Assembly (NCBI GenBank): GCA_032433765.1
Contig: JAVIAB010000051.1
Location: forward strand, 80,126,244 to 80,190,243
Origin: Megaustenia siamemsis
Lineage: Eukaryota; Mollusca; Gastropoda; Stylommatophora; Ariophantidae
Length of the DNA stretch: 64,000 bases
Direction: 5' to 3'
Part shown: positions 24,501 through 39,500 of the stretch, piece by piece
Numbering within the stretch: the first letter of the stretch is position 1
Layout of the letters: each line of letters begins with the position of its first letter
Made by a program: the position numbers and the translations under genes
Notes under the pieces: generated by a model
What the model was told of the DNA's origin: nothing
The model's input: only the letters and a program-made list of their open reading frames with translations
The model's database searches: none

Positions 24501-27500
24501 TTAAACTGATCTTGTTCTTGTTACTGATATGCTGTCAAGTTGAACAATATGTTCATTCTCTACATCAACAACACAACTACCCCCATGGCTTCCTCTTTTC
24601 TTGCCATACCTGGATTTTAATGCTTGTACTTATTTCTGGATGTACCTCAGATTTAGTGTGTACTCCTGTACTCCCTTTATCATTTCTTCAATTTTTATTT
24701 TGTTTCTAGTTGTCATACTGTTATTCTTTTAAGGCATCTTATTTTCGTAGTTGTGAATTTTCTGATCACACAATAAGATTTCAGCACAATTATAGCACCA
24801 GTGTTGACTCTCGTATTTTAAAAAAATTGATTAACATTATTTCAGGGATTATTGATATTGATGTAATACCAGTGGGTATTTTATTCCTCTGAGTTGAGAG
24901 TTTGTCCTTGCTTGTGGACAATGGCTTTCTGAGTCTTTTATATCAGCAGTTTTTACCATTATATGGTAACTATGGCAACCTTTACTTTGTTTTGGGTAAA
25001 GGCATCAAGATGCATAGAAATGCTAAGCTGTTGTAAAGCTGATGATAATCAAAATTAAAAAAAAAAGGTAAAAGTGGTATGGTAACAGCTTTACATAGGT
25101 TAGAAACAAAACAAAAGCTGAAGCCTTTTTTGGCCGAAACATCGTTCCACTTCTGTTTTGTTTCTCACCCACATAAAGCTGTTACCATACCACTTTTCCT
25201 TTTTTTTTAAAAAATTTCATCTTAACTTTGTTAGCTAGTTCAAGCAGAAGTGCATCAAACTTCAGTGCAGACACCAACATTCCTATATAGTTCTTCTACA
25301 TTGTATTTTGGCTGATCTATATTTTTGTTCCTCCCTAAAGTAACGCAAGTTGAGGTGTGTTGTTCTAATATGAGCAAGTGAAAAGATGAATTTCTTATTC
25401 ATTTTTGTATTCATATTGTAATTTTGTTGAATCGATAAGCTAGATTCCTGAAAAAGAAAAATAGAGAATGAGTGTGATCACCTGAAAGAGAAATAGTGTA
25501 GGCACTGAAAGGTGCTATTGCATTTAGTGTGAAATGCATATTTGAGTAAGCACATGAGGCGGGGATCTTTTGAAAAATTATCAACAAGAAAATAAAAGAT
25601 CTCATAAAAAAATGCTTCAGCAGAGCAACACAAGACAAGAATACAAGGATATTGATCACAAGATGAAAGCCTTTGATCTACAGTCAGCTGAAAAGTCAAG
25701 AACAAGATTCAACCTTACCAACCATGCTCCAGTTGTGTGGAAATATTGTTTTAATCAATTGTAGAAAGAATGAATTAGCAGTAAAGTGAAAGTAACAGTC
25801 ATTCTTCGCTGCCATTTTATTTTAAATCAAAGAGTATGCTTGATTCATGTAGCAAGCTATTTTTAGCTGTTATTTTATTTTTTAAGTTGAGAAATTACAC
25901 AGAGACAAGAACTATTAACTTTTATTCTATCTATTGACCTTTCGAGCCGTAACCGGCCCATAGGGCGTAGACCAAGATACACCTTCTCCTATATGAATTT
26001 TTGTTCTAGCAGTTTTCTTTTAAAGATATTTTATTAAATCTCGCCATCTGTCTCTGTTCTGTGCAAGCAGTTCTATCTCATTGAGGGAGCCGATTCCTGC
26101 TGCTCTTGCCTCTCTCATCAATGTTCTTCTCAGTGTCTCCCTGGGTCTTCCTCTTTTTCTTTTACCTGTTGTTTCCCATATGAGGGCTTGCTTTGCTATT
26201 CGATTATTATCTCTTCTCATCACATGTCCAACGTATGACCATCGTCTTTTCTTTATTACTGAAGATATTAGTGGTTGATTGGCGATTTCTCTAATTTCCT
26301 CGTTTGTTTTGAATTCGTTCCATTCTATACCAAGTATTTTCCTTAGACATTTATTTTCGAATGCGTTCAACTTTGTTTCTATATCTCTTGTTGTTTTCCA
26401 GCTTTCACACGCATACGTAAGGGTTGATAGTACATTTGATTTGAATAGCCTAAGTTTTGTGTTTGTGCTAATGAGTTTTGATTTCCACAACTTTTCAAGG
26501 CTTCTGAAAGACATTGCTGCTTTAGCCAGTCTGATTCTAATTTCTTTGCTCGTATCCCCTTCTCGATCAATGTGACTTCCAAGATAGATAAAGTGATCGA
26601 TCTCTTCTACTGGTTTGTTTTCCATGTATATTTTGTCACTTGTTGGAATTAAACTTTTCATGACTTTAGTCTTTTCATGATTGACCTCAAGCCCAATTTT
26701 GCTGGCTATTGATGATAGTTCATTTGTGTTTTCCTGCATCGTTTTTATCTGACTGCTGATGAGAACTATGTCATCAGCAAAGTCGAGGTCCTCCAAATGG
26801 TCTCCTTGTATCCATTCGATGCCTTTATTACCAGTGCAGCATTTCTTCATTATGAAGTCCATAACAATTCCAAATAACAAGGGCGATAAAATACATCCTT
26901 GTTTAACCCCAGTTTCTATTGGGAAACATTCGCTCAGTCCTTCCTCTGTTCGAACTGCACATGTGTAACCATCATACATGTCTTTGATAATATTTATGAT
27001 TTTTGATGGTAAACCATATTGCTTCAGAATTTTCCACAAAGAATCTCTATGAATACTATCAAATGCTTTTTTGAAGTCGATGAAGTTAAGTACAAAAGGT
27101 TTTTGCTTTTCAATATGTTCCTCCAATATAAGTCGTAGAGTGAAAATGTGGTCAAGACAGCTTCTCCCTTTTCTAAACCCAGCCTGTTCTTCACGCATTA
27201 CTGTATCTATTGAATCCTTTATTCTATTTAGGATGATTTTACAGAATAACTTTGAGGCAACTGACAAAAGTGTCACGCCTCTCCAGTTGTTACAATCTCT
27301 AAGATTGCCCTTTTTTGGGATCTTAACAATGATTCCTTTTTTCCATTTATGAGGCGTCTTCTCTGTTTTCCAAATGATGTTGAACATTTTTTGGAGATGT
27401 ATTAAATTATGGCTATCAATTGCCTTGAGGATCTCAGCTGTTAACTTATCCTCTCCAGCAGCCTTGTTATTGGTCATTAGCTTTAAGGTGGTTTCTATTT

Positions 27501-30472
27501 CACTCAAGGTGAAGTCATCTAAATTTACATCTAATTCTGCTGCTGGTGTTTCAGCTTCAAAATCTATTAAACTGTGAGGTAGTGGACGGTTAAGAATTTC
27601 TTTGAAGTGTTCTGCCCAACGGGCTTTTATGTCTGCGCTTGTTGTTAGCATTAATCCAGATTTGTCTAGAATTGGTGTTCCACTGGATGTATAGGTGTTT
27701 GTCAGCATCTTTTGTACTGTATAGAGAGTTCTGCTGTCTCCTGTAATTGCAGCTGTCTCTGCTTTCTCTGCCAAGTTGTCTATATAAGCTCTTGTATCTC
27801 TTCTTGCCGAACTTTTCACTTTGTTGTCTAATTCTTTGTATGTTGCTTTTGCCAACAACTTTTATTACCCAACAATATAAAAACATGGATCATGCACAAG
27901 ATTGAACAGGAGAACTTCTCTTTAATATTATTACCCAGAATAGAAAGAACGAAGAAGCATGCGTGTTCATCTGTGAGATTAATAAATTCTCAGACCTGGT
28001 AGTAAAGCTATTTGGACTTAGTTATCATGTTATACCTGTTGTTTGCTAGTTTGTATGTGGGATGATATGTTATGTTGAATGAATTCCTAAAATTGAAATA
28101 CTAGATTGAAATAAATCTATTTGAACCAATCAAATAACTCAGGTACACTATTGATAAATCATACAAGTAGTCCCCAGTAATCCATTGTTCTTTTTCCTTT
28201 ATATTTCAGCTCCCTGTGGAGCATAAGTCTTCAGCAAACACTTTCCAAGCTGTCCTATTTGGTGCCATTCTTTTTCATCTTTGTCTCTCCTTGTCTTTTT
28301 TGTGGCCCTTCCCTTCGAATCATCCTCTGAGGATTCCCATAAAAGAGCTTGTTATGTAATACTCTCTTTTTTTATTTTGTTTAACCAGCACTATATATTT
28401 TTTTGGGGCATCTTTCTCCACTGATGTTTGTCTGGTACATTGTTAGGCAGCTAATTAAACCCAGGGCTATATTCAGGCTATGTGCACTTTGCTAAAGTAA
28501 AGGTTTGAGAATCATCATCAGGTGGCAATTCCTGTGCATAAAATTACACTCATTTGAAAGAATCTCTGTCTCTAGCCAGATCTCCCACTTTTTCCATTGT
28601 TATGTCTCTGATGTCTTGAAACCAACTTCTTTTTGGTATGCTCATGTCTTGTCTTCCTAGAATCGTGCCTGCTATTGTTCTTTCCAGCTCACTGTGTATT
28701 TTAACATGGTTACAGTATTTTAATTGGTTGGTGAGTAAGCCTAATAAAAGATCTACGCAGAAAGAGCATATTTTCTTCTGTGGACTGGCCATCTAAGAAG
28801 GAAATCTTTTGTATATAATTCTGAGTAGGACAGGCTCATTAGTCTAGTAAGACTGTCTTTCTGGGAAAGACAATCTCTCACTGAAATAATTACTGCCTTC
28901 CAGAAAGGTCACCGAAACCCAAAAACCAGAGAACCAGTCCCAAAAATATGAAAAGTCAAAACCAAATATGAGGGAAGCAGGTACAAACATTAAACATTTG
29001 CATGCTGAAAATGGATACCCTGGACTGTATGGTGTACAACACAGAACACAGCATAATATGTTAATACATGAATGAAGAATTGAAGAAGTCAGATGTTTCA
29101 TTTTCTTGTTTATGTGTGTGTTTGTGTGTCTCTCCGTCCTTTCAAGCTAAAGTCGGCAGATCAGGGAGAAATTCTACACTCCATGTCTAATTGATCTTTG
29201 CTATTTAGCATCAGACTTTATACAGGACCCACATTGCATCTTGCCATACAAATCAGATGTTGATTTATGTTCACCATATTTTCACAGCTGTGGATCTAAT
29301 CGTTACTGTCTTTAAATTTATCAATTTAGAAAAATGTTTTTTGTGTTGCAAAAATTTAAATTACAACTTTCATTTTCTTGTTTTTTTTTTTCCTTTGAAT
29401 GAAATGTGCGTTATTATTATTCATTTGCTGCCTGCTTGCATAATTAACAAGCTTGACCTGCTTATAAATGTCACCACCTCTAACATCCCACAGTTACTTT
29501 CTTAGTGACTAGTTACTAACTTGTATTTATTTAACACTTGCCAAGTATTATTTATATATATTATTATATTATATATTATTAGTAGTTACATAGTACTATT
29601 ACCTAATCTTTGCCTCACTTAAAAGGTTTAATTCCTTTTACATTTTTTTCTTTTTCATTTTGCAACAAGATAATAAAGGAACTATGTTGTAATATTAACA
29701 TTATCTGTTGGTGTACAAGATAAAATAATTTCAATACTATGGTGTCCCATATGTATGTAAAATGATATAAAATTGTAGGGATTCCAACAGTGTATGTTAC
29801 CTTATAGGTATTAATTGTTTTAACCTCACAGTGCCAAACTGCAGTAATTGAAGGTTTAATGGGTCATTGTGTTTCCTTGTTATTATCACCTCCTCTAACG
29901 GATCATAGGAGATTGTGTAACTAAAGTGGATTTATCTGGAAATGAACCCTTGATTTCTGGCAGTTTTTGAAAAGCAAAGCCAGCATACAACCACTTAACT
30001 ACTATGTTGTTAATGTCATTACATTCATTAAAGCCTTACAAATTTCATTTAATTTTAATTCCTGAACATTTTATACCATTTATTTTTCACTCTTTTTTAC
30101 TGTCTTGTGTATATTAGGTAAGCACCATTGCTATCTGCTGTTTTATTTAAACTGATCTTGTTCTTGTTACTGATATGCTGTCAAGTTGAACAATATGTTC
30201 ATTCTCTACATCAACAACACAACTACCCCCATGGCTTCCTCTTTTCTTGCCATACCTGGATTTTAATGCTTGTACTTATTTCTGGATGTACCTCAGATTT
30301 AGTGTGTACTCCTGTACTCCCTTTATCATTTCTTCAATTTTTATTTTGTTTCTAGTTGTCATACTGTTATTCTTTTAAGGCATCTTATTTTCGTAGTTGT
30401 GAATTTTCACTTTTTTTTTGCTGTCAGCAGTTTCTATAGCATAATGTTGGTTGAAATACTGTGAATTCTGCT

Positions 30473-30522
<50 letters not shown>

Positions 30523-33500
30523 GCATACATGTAAGATCTTTTGTCAGGATATGCAATAGTTCTTTAAAATTGTGTGTTAAAGAGCAAAAGTAGCAAGAGT
30601 CCAGAGACTGTTGAATAAATAGCAAACCAATGAAAATGATGTTTGAAAATTTTGCTCAGTGGGTGTCGTCTCCACATCAAAGGTTGGCTACCATGGAGCA
30701 CCATTTTATCTCTCCTGTCTTGATTGTGCACATTGTTATGGGTTCACTTGTCCATCTTTTGATGTCATCAGTCCACTTTAGCCTTTTTCTGCCTCTACCT
30801 CTGTCTCGTCTACCTTTTACCTTACCTTCCAAGATGACTTTTAGAAGGGTGTTATTTCTCTTCTCATGACCCAATAATTTCTATTGTCTTTTTCAAATTA
30901 TGTCAAGTAGTTATTTTTTCATTTTCAGCTAATTAAGAACTTTCTTGTTTGTCTTCTTTTTCTTCCACCAAATTCTTGCCATTTTTCTGTAGATCCGCAT
31001 TGTAAAGGCTTCAATTTTAAAAACTTTAGTGGTTGTAACTAGAAGGTGAATATTAATGTGAACATTTTGGCTAGAGAGAACTTATTTTATATTCTTGTAA
31101 TTAGTGGTGCTCCTACCACAGCCATTATCAGCAATACTCTTTTTCTTCTGCATATGCCTCTAGATGTCAATATTAACAAGTTCAAATAAAGCATTTGTCA
31201 ACTTACAGCTGATAACACTCTGTACATCTTGTCCTGGTATGTTACCGCTGATGACCACAAGAGCCCTCTCTGTTGAACATGATTGACAACATTCTATATA
31301 GAACATGACCCCAACTCATGCAAACTTGTATTTCTACAGTTTGCATTGTTTCTAAAGAGTGAATAACTCGCAGCACCTGATTAGTAGATAAAGATATCAA
31401 TATTATTAGTGGAAAGCAGATTAGGGAGCCCACTATGAATTAAAGAAGTGAAGAAGAACAAACAATATAAACCTAAGCATGGCAAGGCAAATAAACAATA
31501 AAAAAATATGAGTTAGTATTTGATATTAAATGAGGTTTCATGTCCTATATGATTCCTATGTCGCAAAGTATTTTAGACTTATCTCCCCTTAAATAAAATC
31601 CTAACAAAATAAAAATTTGTTATGCTCATTCACATATTGTACCTTTCAAGCCAGGCAAAAAACATTTTTTTTAAATATTAGTTTTAATTGTTCGATAATT
31701 GCTATATTTCACTTTAGCAGTATTAATGAGAAGTAAGAACATTATTCTGAAATAAAGCTCTTTAATTCTTAAATCAATACAAACATGGCTTTTGAAAATA
31801 ATCTTTACAATCTGCCATAAAGTACTTTAAAAATCTTTCATTGCTTCAAGTTTTTAGATAAGACTTAATTTTTAAAGAGTACAATTTTTTTATTACGAAT
31901 TCAAAACAAATGGAGAAATTAGAGAAATCACCAATCAACCACTAATATCTTCAGTAATAAAGAAAAGATGATGGTCATATGTTGGACATGTGATGAGAAG
32001 AGATAATAACCGAATAGCAAAGCAAGCCCGCATTTGGGAAACAACAGGTAAGAGGAAAAGCGGAAGACCCAGAGAGACACTGAGATAAACATTATTGAGA
32101 GAGGCAAGAGCAACAGGATTCGGCTCCCTCAATGAGATAGAGCTGCTTGCACAGAAGAGAGACAAATGGTGAGATTTGATAAAATATCTTTAAAAGAATT
32201 GAAAACTGCTAGAACAAAAATTCAGATAAGAGAAAGAGTATCTTGGTCTACGCCCCATGGGCCGGCTACGGCTCGAAAGGTCAATAGATAGATAGAAAAT
32301 TTTTTAATCATGAAAATGCTTAAACCAGGATGGTTAAATATAACAGTACTTATAAAACAGTATAACAGTACTTATAAAACAGTATAACAGCACTTATAAA
32401 ACAGCATCTTGTTAATATTGATCAGAGCATAGTAATTGTTTCATTGTTAAAATGGTACTGCATTTTGAACCGAAGCATGCTGCATGTAGATTGCAAATAA
32501 TCAACCAATGACCAGGGTTTCTTTTTGTTTGACATTTTTATTTTATGGCCATAGAAATAATCTCCTTATAAAGATTGTGTTACTTTATAATTGTTATAAT
32601 TACATAACTAATTACAAATCCCACTTAATATTACTTTTAATTCCTTTTTGTTACCTTAACATTTAAATTAAAATTGCATTATTATTATGCTGTTGTTATT
32701 GTTACATTATAATGCTGTTTTTAATCAGTCATTGTTGATTTTTGTTGTTAGTTATAATAATTATACAGCAATGTTCTACCTGGGTAAGGATTTCAATACT
32801 TACTTGCTAATACTATCTTTAACCTTATTTGCAAGGTAAATTTTTTATTATTATTATTCATCCACAATATCTTTGTTTATCCTTGGTTGATAGTAATTTT
32901 TGAGTGTTTTATTAGCTGATAGTAATATTTTTGTCCTATGTTGAAAGTTGTTGTTTTATCCTTACCAAATACTAATAGTTTTATCCTTACCAACTAGTAA
33001 TAGTTTTATTCTTATTTGCTATGGATATTTATTTTCTTTTTTTTTATAGTGTTAAACTTTTACTGAATTACTTGTGGCAGTTTTATGAACATTTGATAAT
33101 GATAATGTTATCCTTTATTTCATAATGATAGATTTATCTATTATTTGATAGTAACAGTTTTATAGCAGAATAGCTCAGGCCAAAATAGCATTTCAGAAAA
33201 TGAAAAATATCTTTTGCAACAAATCTATGTCAATGAAAATGAGAAAGAGAGTTCATCGGTGCTATATAGAACCAATTCTGACCTATGGAAGCGAATCATG
33301 GACAGTAGGCAAATAAATGAAAAGACGATTAGAGGCCACAGAGATGGGATTTCTCAGAAGGATGTTGAAAATTCTCTGGACAGCTAAAAAGACCAATGAG
33401 GAAGTTCTCAAAGAGGCCAACACAAAAAGGGAGCTCTTAAAAAACATCAGAAAGAAGCAATCAACATTTTTCGGGCACATCATGAGAAGAGGAAAGTTGG

Positions 33501-36500
33501 AATACTTGATTACAACTGGCAAAATAAAAGGATAGAGAGAAAATACTCTCGGACGACAAAGAGAGAAAATACTGGATAGCTTGGTGTCATGGCATGGAAA
33601 ACAATCAACAACTGAACTGATACGATGCACAGTAGATAGAAGATTGTGGAGGGACATGATCGCCTACGCCAGCCGGTATGGCACATGATGATGATGATGA
33701 ACAGTTTTATCCTTTATATAATACTGATAGTTTTATTCTTATTTGATAGTAATAATTGTATCCTTATGTAATAAAGATGATATTGTAATGTGTTGTTAAT
33801 CAAAAACAAAACTTATGTTAAATGCTCCAAAACTGCTAATGGCGGATATTTTTCTGACGCAGTTTGTTATACATTTCAAAGAATGAAGCTAAATTAAGCC
33901 TCTTGTTGTGAAGATATGATAAGTAAACTAGGAGGTCATCATTCATTTACACTTGTCCTTCTTTCATAAGTAAAAAGTGATAATTTCATTCTAACTGTAT
34001 ATTATTATGTATTTCAGCAACGCCACAGAAGTGATGACCAAGTAAACAATCGACAATCATTTGTCTTGAGAAATGGGAAAATTGTTGAAGAAAGATGGCA
34101 CAAGGTCATGGTCGGGGATATCATTTTGCTAAAAAATAATGATTACATTGCAGTAAGTTGGTTTTTAGATTAGAACACTATCTTAATTTTGCTTGCACAT
34201 GTAGAAATAGCTGAATTTAAAAAAAAACTTTAAAAGCAGATACTAAGTTTAAGACTCTTTGGAGATGATGCAGAGTTTAAGAATTGATGGAAACAGACAC
34301 TGAATTTAAGAAACTTTTGAAACAGAAACTAAATTGAATAAACTATGGATCAGATACTGGATTTTAAAAACCTATGGAAGCAGGTAAGGACATCAGTTCT
34401 GCAAGATTCGTGAACTGGGTTGAGATCTTCTTCATCAACCTGGCAAGAGACCTGAGCAATGATGCAGACTTCCCAAGTTCAGTAACGTTGTTGACTCAGT
34501 ATAAAAATACAAACCTGGTAACATACATGCATTTGCAGACCTTAAAAATACAAATATTACTTCTTGTGACACAAAGATATGACTAGTGTCTTCTGATATT
34601 TTTAGGGACATAAAAGATAAAGAATTGTCTGAAAAAATTTAAGGGCACTTTCCAAGATCATATGAGCTTTGACTCCATAAGGTAAATGGAAGGTAAATAT
34701 ACTTCCAGTAACAAGGATCTCTGTTGATGTTGCTGTGTTGAAAGAATGAATGAATAGTAAGAAGATATGTACAACAGGCCATTTGTCTAAACATACAATC
34801 ATCTCATTGTTATTGCCATGCCTGTAAGAATACTAGCTTTAAGGCAATAGTATAAGGTTCACAGTTTTGTGTCAAATCAGATGTTATGCAAATCTTTATA
34901 ACAATAAGATAATACAAAAAAAAGCACAAAATGACTTTTATTAAAATAAGATATTTAGCCATCAGGGAACCGCAGTACCTTAGTGACTAATGTACTGGAC
35001 TACTATGAACAGGAGTTCCAGTTTGATCCTGACAGCTCCTAGGTTCACCCAGCCTTAACTAGGTACCAGATTTTTGTGGAAAAATAGGGTGGCTTGGTGT
35101 GATACTGGAACATCACTCATAATATATGCATTTTGTCATTGAAATATATGTACAATAACACCATAGTGCTAATATACCCTAAGGTATGGAGAGAAAACCC
35201 TCTACTTTACATATATAGACAGCATAATTGGAACATGTCAACTCAACCAAGTGTTTGAAAAATGTAGAAAGCTTTCATTATTCTTTTGTTGTGGAAACCA
35301 CTGTAACAATCACAATATGATCAAGCTTTTTATTGGCACAATTGTTGCGAATTCTACTTTTTTTATTATTGAGTATTAATGAGAAAATTTGTAACCAAAT
35401 TGTTCAGTCCACTTACTATTCATAGTAATGTTAAAGGTAATCTTAGAGCATACAATATAATTAGAAGTTTTTAAGATTTTTAACCTTACAGTAGTAAGCT
35501 GCAACAGTTGGCTAGTGCTCATTCATACTGTTATTATCTGACATAGTCTATGAGGCGTGTACTACTAGTAGTTTTTACAGTTGATTGTGTCTGTTTGGAA
35601 ATAACGCATTAACTAAAGGTCATAAAGACAGTGCACAAATCTGCACCACTTCACATCAAACATATTCAGAAGTCAATATAAAATGTTGTACTGTATTATT
35701 TTAAAAATTAACGCTCTGAAATGAAAATAAATGTGAAAAAATGTGTGTACAATTTAATTGTAAAATCTTGAAACCCTTTCTTCATCTCCCCGCAGGCAGA
35801 TTTGTTTCTTCTGTCCACCAGCGAGCCCCACAGTTTATGCTACATTGAAACTGCAGAGTTGGATGGGTAATAATATGCTTAAATTGCATTTATGAAATGT
35901 AATTTGTCTAAAACTTTTAAAACACTTAAATAATGATTTTTTTTGCAAATTGAATCTCCTTGTATTTGTTTAATATTTTTACTGCACTTTTTAAATTGCT
36001 TTCATCAACTCTCATAGCAGCACATTATGATAAATAGCATTTTGAATATAAAATGTATTTTGTTAATATTTAGTAAGGCCAAGTAAATTAATTGTCTTGT
36101 TAGCAGTTTTTAAGAAATCCAGTAAAAATTATAACGTTGGTATGAAATGCAGTATTGTTCATATCTGTAACATCATTTATAGTGTGCTTTTTTGTCATAT
36201 GGTTTTTAAATTAGAGAGACAAATCTTAAAGTTCGTCAAGCCCTCGAGGAAACTTCAGAAATGGGAGATGATCTTTCAAAGTTGGCAGCGTTTAATGGTA
36301 ATTTGTTTGTTTGAAACATTGATACGATCCTTTGGCGTCAGACAAAAAAATGTATTTAACAAAATAGGAAAGAAAAAAGTCTGATTATGCTTCTCTACAC
36401 AATTGTTTAAACTGCCTACAAATTAGTAAAACAGTAAAAGAAATAGAAAATAAATTAGATGTGGGGAACTGGGTTCTCTAGAGGTGAGATGTCAACCTCT

Positions 36501-39500
36501 GGACAGGTTAGAATCCCGTCATAGGCGGTGGGAATTTTTTTCACTTTGAATCCATGGATTCCTCATAGCTTTACGCTCCCCTGCTCTGAGTAGTGAGATC
36601 TGGTTGCTGTCCAATTGTCAGAAATTTGCATCCTTAAGTCAAGACTGGCTATACATAAAACTGAAGAACGTGTTCTTATTTCCTTTGATAAAACTGGTTT
36701 GCATAATACTTATCTAATTTGTTTGGAATGCAGCTCTTGTCTGATCTTTTCTGCACCTCACCTCAGTTACACATCCACCACTTGAAGTTAACATTGTTCA
36801 TTGGTATTTGAATTCATTGACCAGTTTTAACTATTCCATTTTTTAAGCAGTTTATAGCTGGGAATTAAGATAGAGAAGTTTTAGGTTGCTGTATACACAG
36901 AGACAGATGGCGAGATTTGATAAAATATCTTTAAAAGAAAACTGCTAGAACAAAAATTCATATAGGAGAAGGTGTATCTTGGTCTACGCCCTATGGGCCG
37001 GTTACGGCTCGAAAGGTCAATAGATAGATAGATACACATTATGTCTAGTGTAACATAATTTTGACATAACACATAAACATTTTTAATAGCTTAGGCCTCG
37101 AGAGAGAAATTTGTTTTCAGGGTGTCTGCTCCAAAACATTTATTTATTTTTGTAGTGGTTCATTCAGTGGCCATATGTTTTACATGATCAGTTGTAAAAC
37201 CCTAATATCACCTCACTTTTATTGCTTTGTAAGGTATGATTGATCATTTTATTTGTAGCAGTGCTCAGGAACTACACTGAGGGTAAAAAATACCACCAAC
37301 TTATATATATATAATATATTTGGAATTGTATAATATTATGTACACATAACTGAGGGTAAAAAATACCACCAACATATATATATATAATATATTTAGAATT
37401 GCATAATATTATGTACACATATATATTTTATGGTTTCATTTTTTAAACCATTTAAAATTCTTGTTCAAAGTGTTTTTGTGAATCAAATAAGGGGAGGTCA
37501 CCATTAAATGCTTCTAAATTCAATTCATTGTTAGACTGTGAATGATGAAAATGTACAAAGTGTAATGAATGATTTATCAAGAAAAGTTTGTAATAAAGAA
37601 CATATTCTAAGAACAAAAATGTTATTGACAAACTTTTGTAAATAATTTCTTTCTTTTCTTTTAAAATCTCATTATTTAACAATTATATAGAAAAATAATT
37701 ATATTTTATCCTCATGACAAATCCATCACATTTTCTTTACTTTCAGCTGAGATAATCAGTGAACCACCAAATAACAGACTGAGTAAATTTGAGGGTAAAA
37801 TGCAGTGGAATGGCAAGACGTATTCTCTTGATAATGAGAAGATTTTGTTGCGTGGTTGTGTGTTGCGGAACACTATGTGGTGCTGTGGGGTGGTAGTGTT
37901 TGCTGGCAGGGATACAAAACTCATGATGAACAGTGGCAAGACCAAGTTCAAACGTACCAACATAGATCGACTCATGAATTTACTTATTATTGGTGTAAGT
38001 GTTGTGTTGTTGACATATTATAACTTTTTTTTTTGTTTCTCATTATCTGCTAATTCAACACACTTATTAAGTGAAGCCAAATCATTTATCTGGATATTGA
38101 ACATTAATATTATAAAGTTTCCATCACTTTCGTCATCATCATCAAGTACTGGGCCTATTGGCGTAGGTGATCATGTCTCTCCACAACTTTCGATTTCGGC
38201 AGCTATTTATCATTTCTGTTGTTGACCTTCTGCCAAGCCATTCTCTTAAGCTGTCTGTTATTTTTTCTCTTTGCTTCCCTCTATCTCTTCGTCCCTCAAT
38301 TTTTCCAGTTGTTACAATATATTCCAGTTGTTCTCATCTCATTACATGGCCAAAAAATCATGATTGTTTCTTCCTAATATTGGAAATTAGCTCTCTTTTT
38401 GCTTTGATCTCTCTCAGAACATTTTCATTACTCTTCTTAGCTGTCCATGGTACTCTCAACATTCTTCTGTAAAACCACATTTCTACAGACTCCAGTGATT
38501 TTCTTGTCTATTGTCCATGATTCGCATCCATATGTTAAGACTGACTCTACATAACATTTAAGAACTCTTTTTCTTGTTTCTATTGTCAAAAATGGATTGC
38601 ATAGTATCTTCCTCATTTTTTGGAAAGCTGCTTTCGCCTGAGCCATTCTGCATCTCACCTCTTTTGTACATCTTCCGTCTGAGGTTAACAAAGTTCCCAA
38701 ATATTTAAATTCATTTACCTGTTTTAATATTGTTCCATCACTTTATATCAATGTTTTCAACAATTATTTCTTTTCATGCTTTACTTTCATAAATCTGACA
38801 TGATAAAATACTCTGTTGTTATATTTAATCACTAACTGTTCTAAAGATTGAATAAATACAACTTAACAATCTCCTGACAGCATCTTACCACAAAGTATAA
38901 CGTTTGTTGAAGGCTCGTTGTATTTTGATCTTTCTACCTTGCCACGTGGCCAAACCATTTTATCTGTTGTTTCTTTATATATTCTATGGTGGGGGCTATT
39001 CCTAGCTTTTTTCTAAGCTCTTCATTTCTGATCTTATCTCTCAGATTACTTCCTGTCATTCATCTAACATTTAATCTCAGTAGAGGTTATTTTTCTTATT
39101 CTTCTTGCATCCAGGTCCAGGTCTGACATTGGTAGCACAACGTTGGGATAAATGCATATCTGTTGTTAGATAAACTGAAAATTGTAATGAAATAAAACAA
39201 CTCAGAAATATTTGTAGATACTACTAAATGTTATTGGGTCAGTGGGTGATAGTTCTACGCAGTCTGCTGAATTAATTGTATATAATATTTTAGTTCCACT
39301 TTGCCTGTCATGGAAGCATTTCATACACAAATTAGTTTAATGATCTAGGTTGAATGAATCTATGTCAAAAGAAGTGTGAAAGAGAGTTCATCTTTGCTGT
39401 ATAGAACCAATTCTGACCTATGGAAGCGAATCATGGACCATAAACAAACAAATGAAAAGATGGTTAGAGGCCACAGATTTCTCAGAAGAATGTTGAAAGT

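Larger units (their letters stand above)
19111..24757. repeat. Tandem segmental duplication, unit 1 (about 5.65 kb)
   Basis: Matches 24758-30407 base for base apart from a few single-base differences, mostly in homopolymers. Offsets drift only from 5,646 to 5,648. Both units contain the LINE-A copy, the hairpin element, LINE-F and LINE-G fragments and a SINE. TTTTC occurs at the unit start, at the junction and at the unit end, giving a 5-bp microhomology. Confidence 0.95.
24758..30407. repeat. Tandem segmental duplication, unit 2
   Basis: Second copy of the 5.65-kb unit, directly abutting unit 1. Known differences: C for T at about 25199, one codon change in the reverse transcriptase (Lys in unit 1, Arg in unit 2), and one G missing near 28781 relative to 23134. 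Confidence 0.95.

Noticed and set aside
24482..24709. 75-codon hydrophobic open frame resembling a signal or membrane peptide
   Set aside because: T-rich DNA gives hydrophobic codons by chance; no conservation beyond the duplication.
22000..34000. A third version of the M2 exon in the 17-kb intron
   Set aside because: Looked for the SSL...TxIPL...KxAxDD pattern with splice sites on the + strand; none seen.
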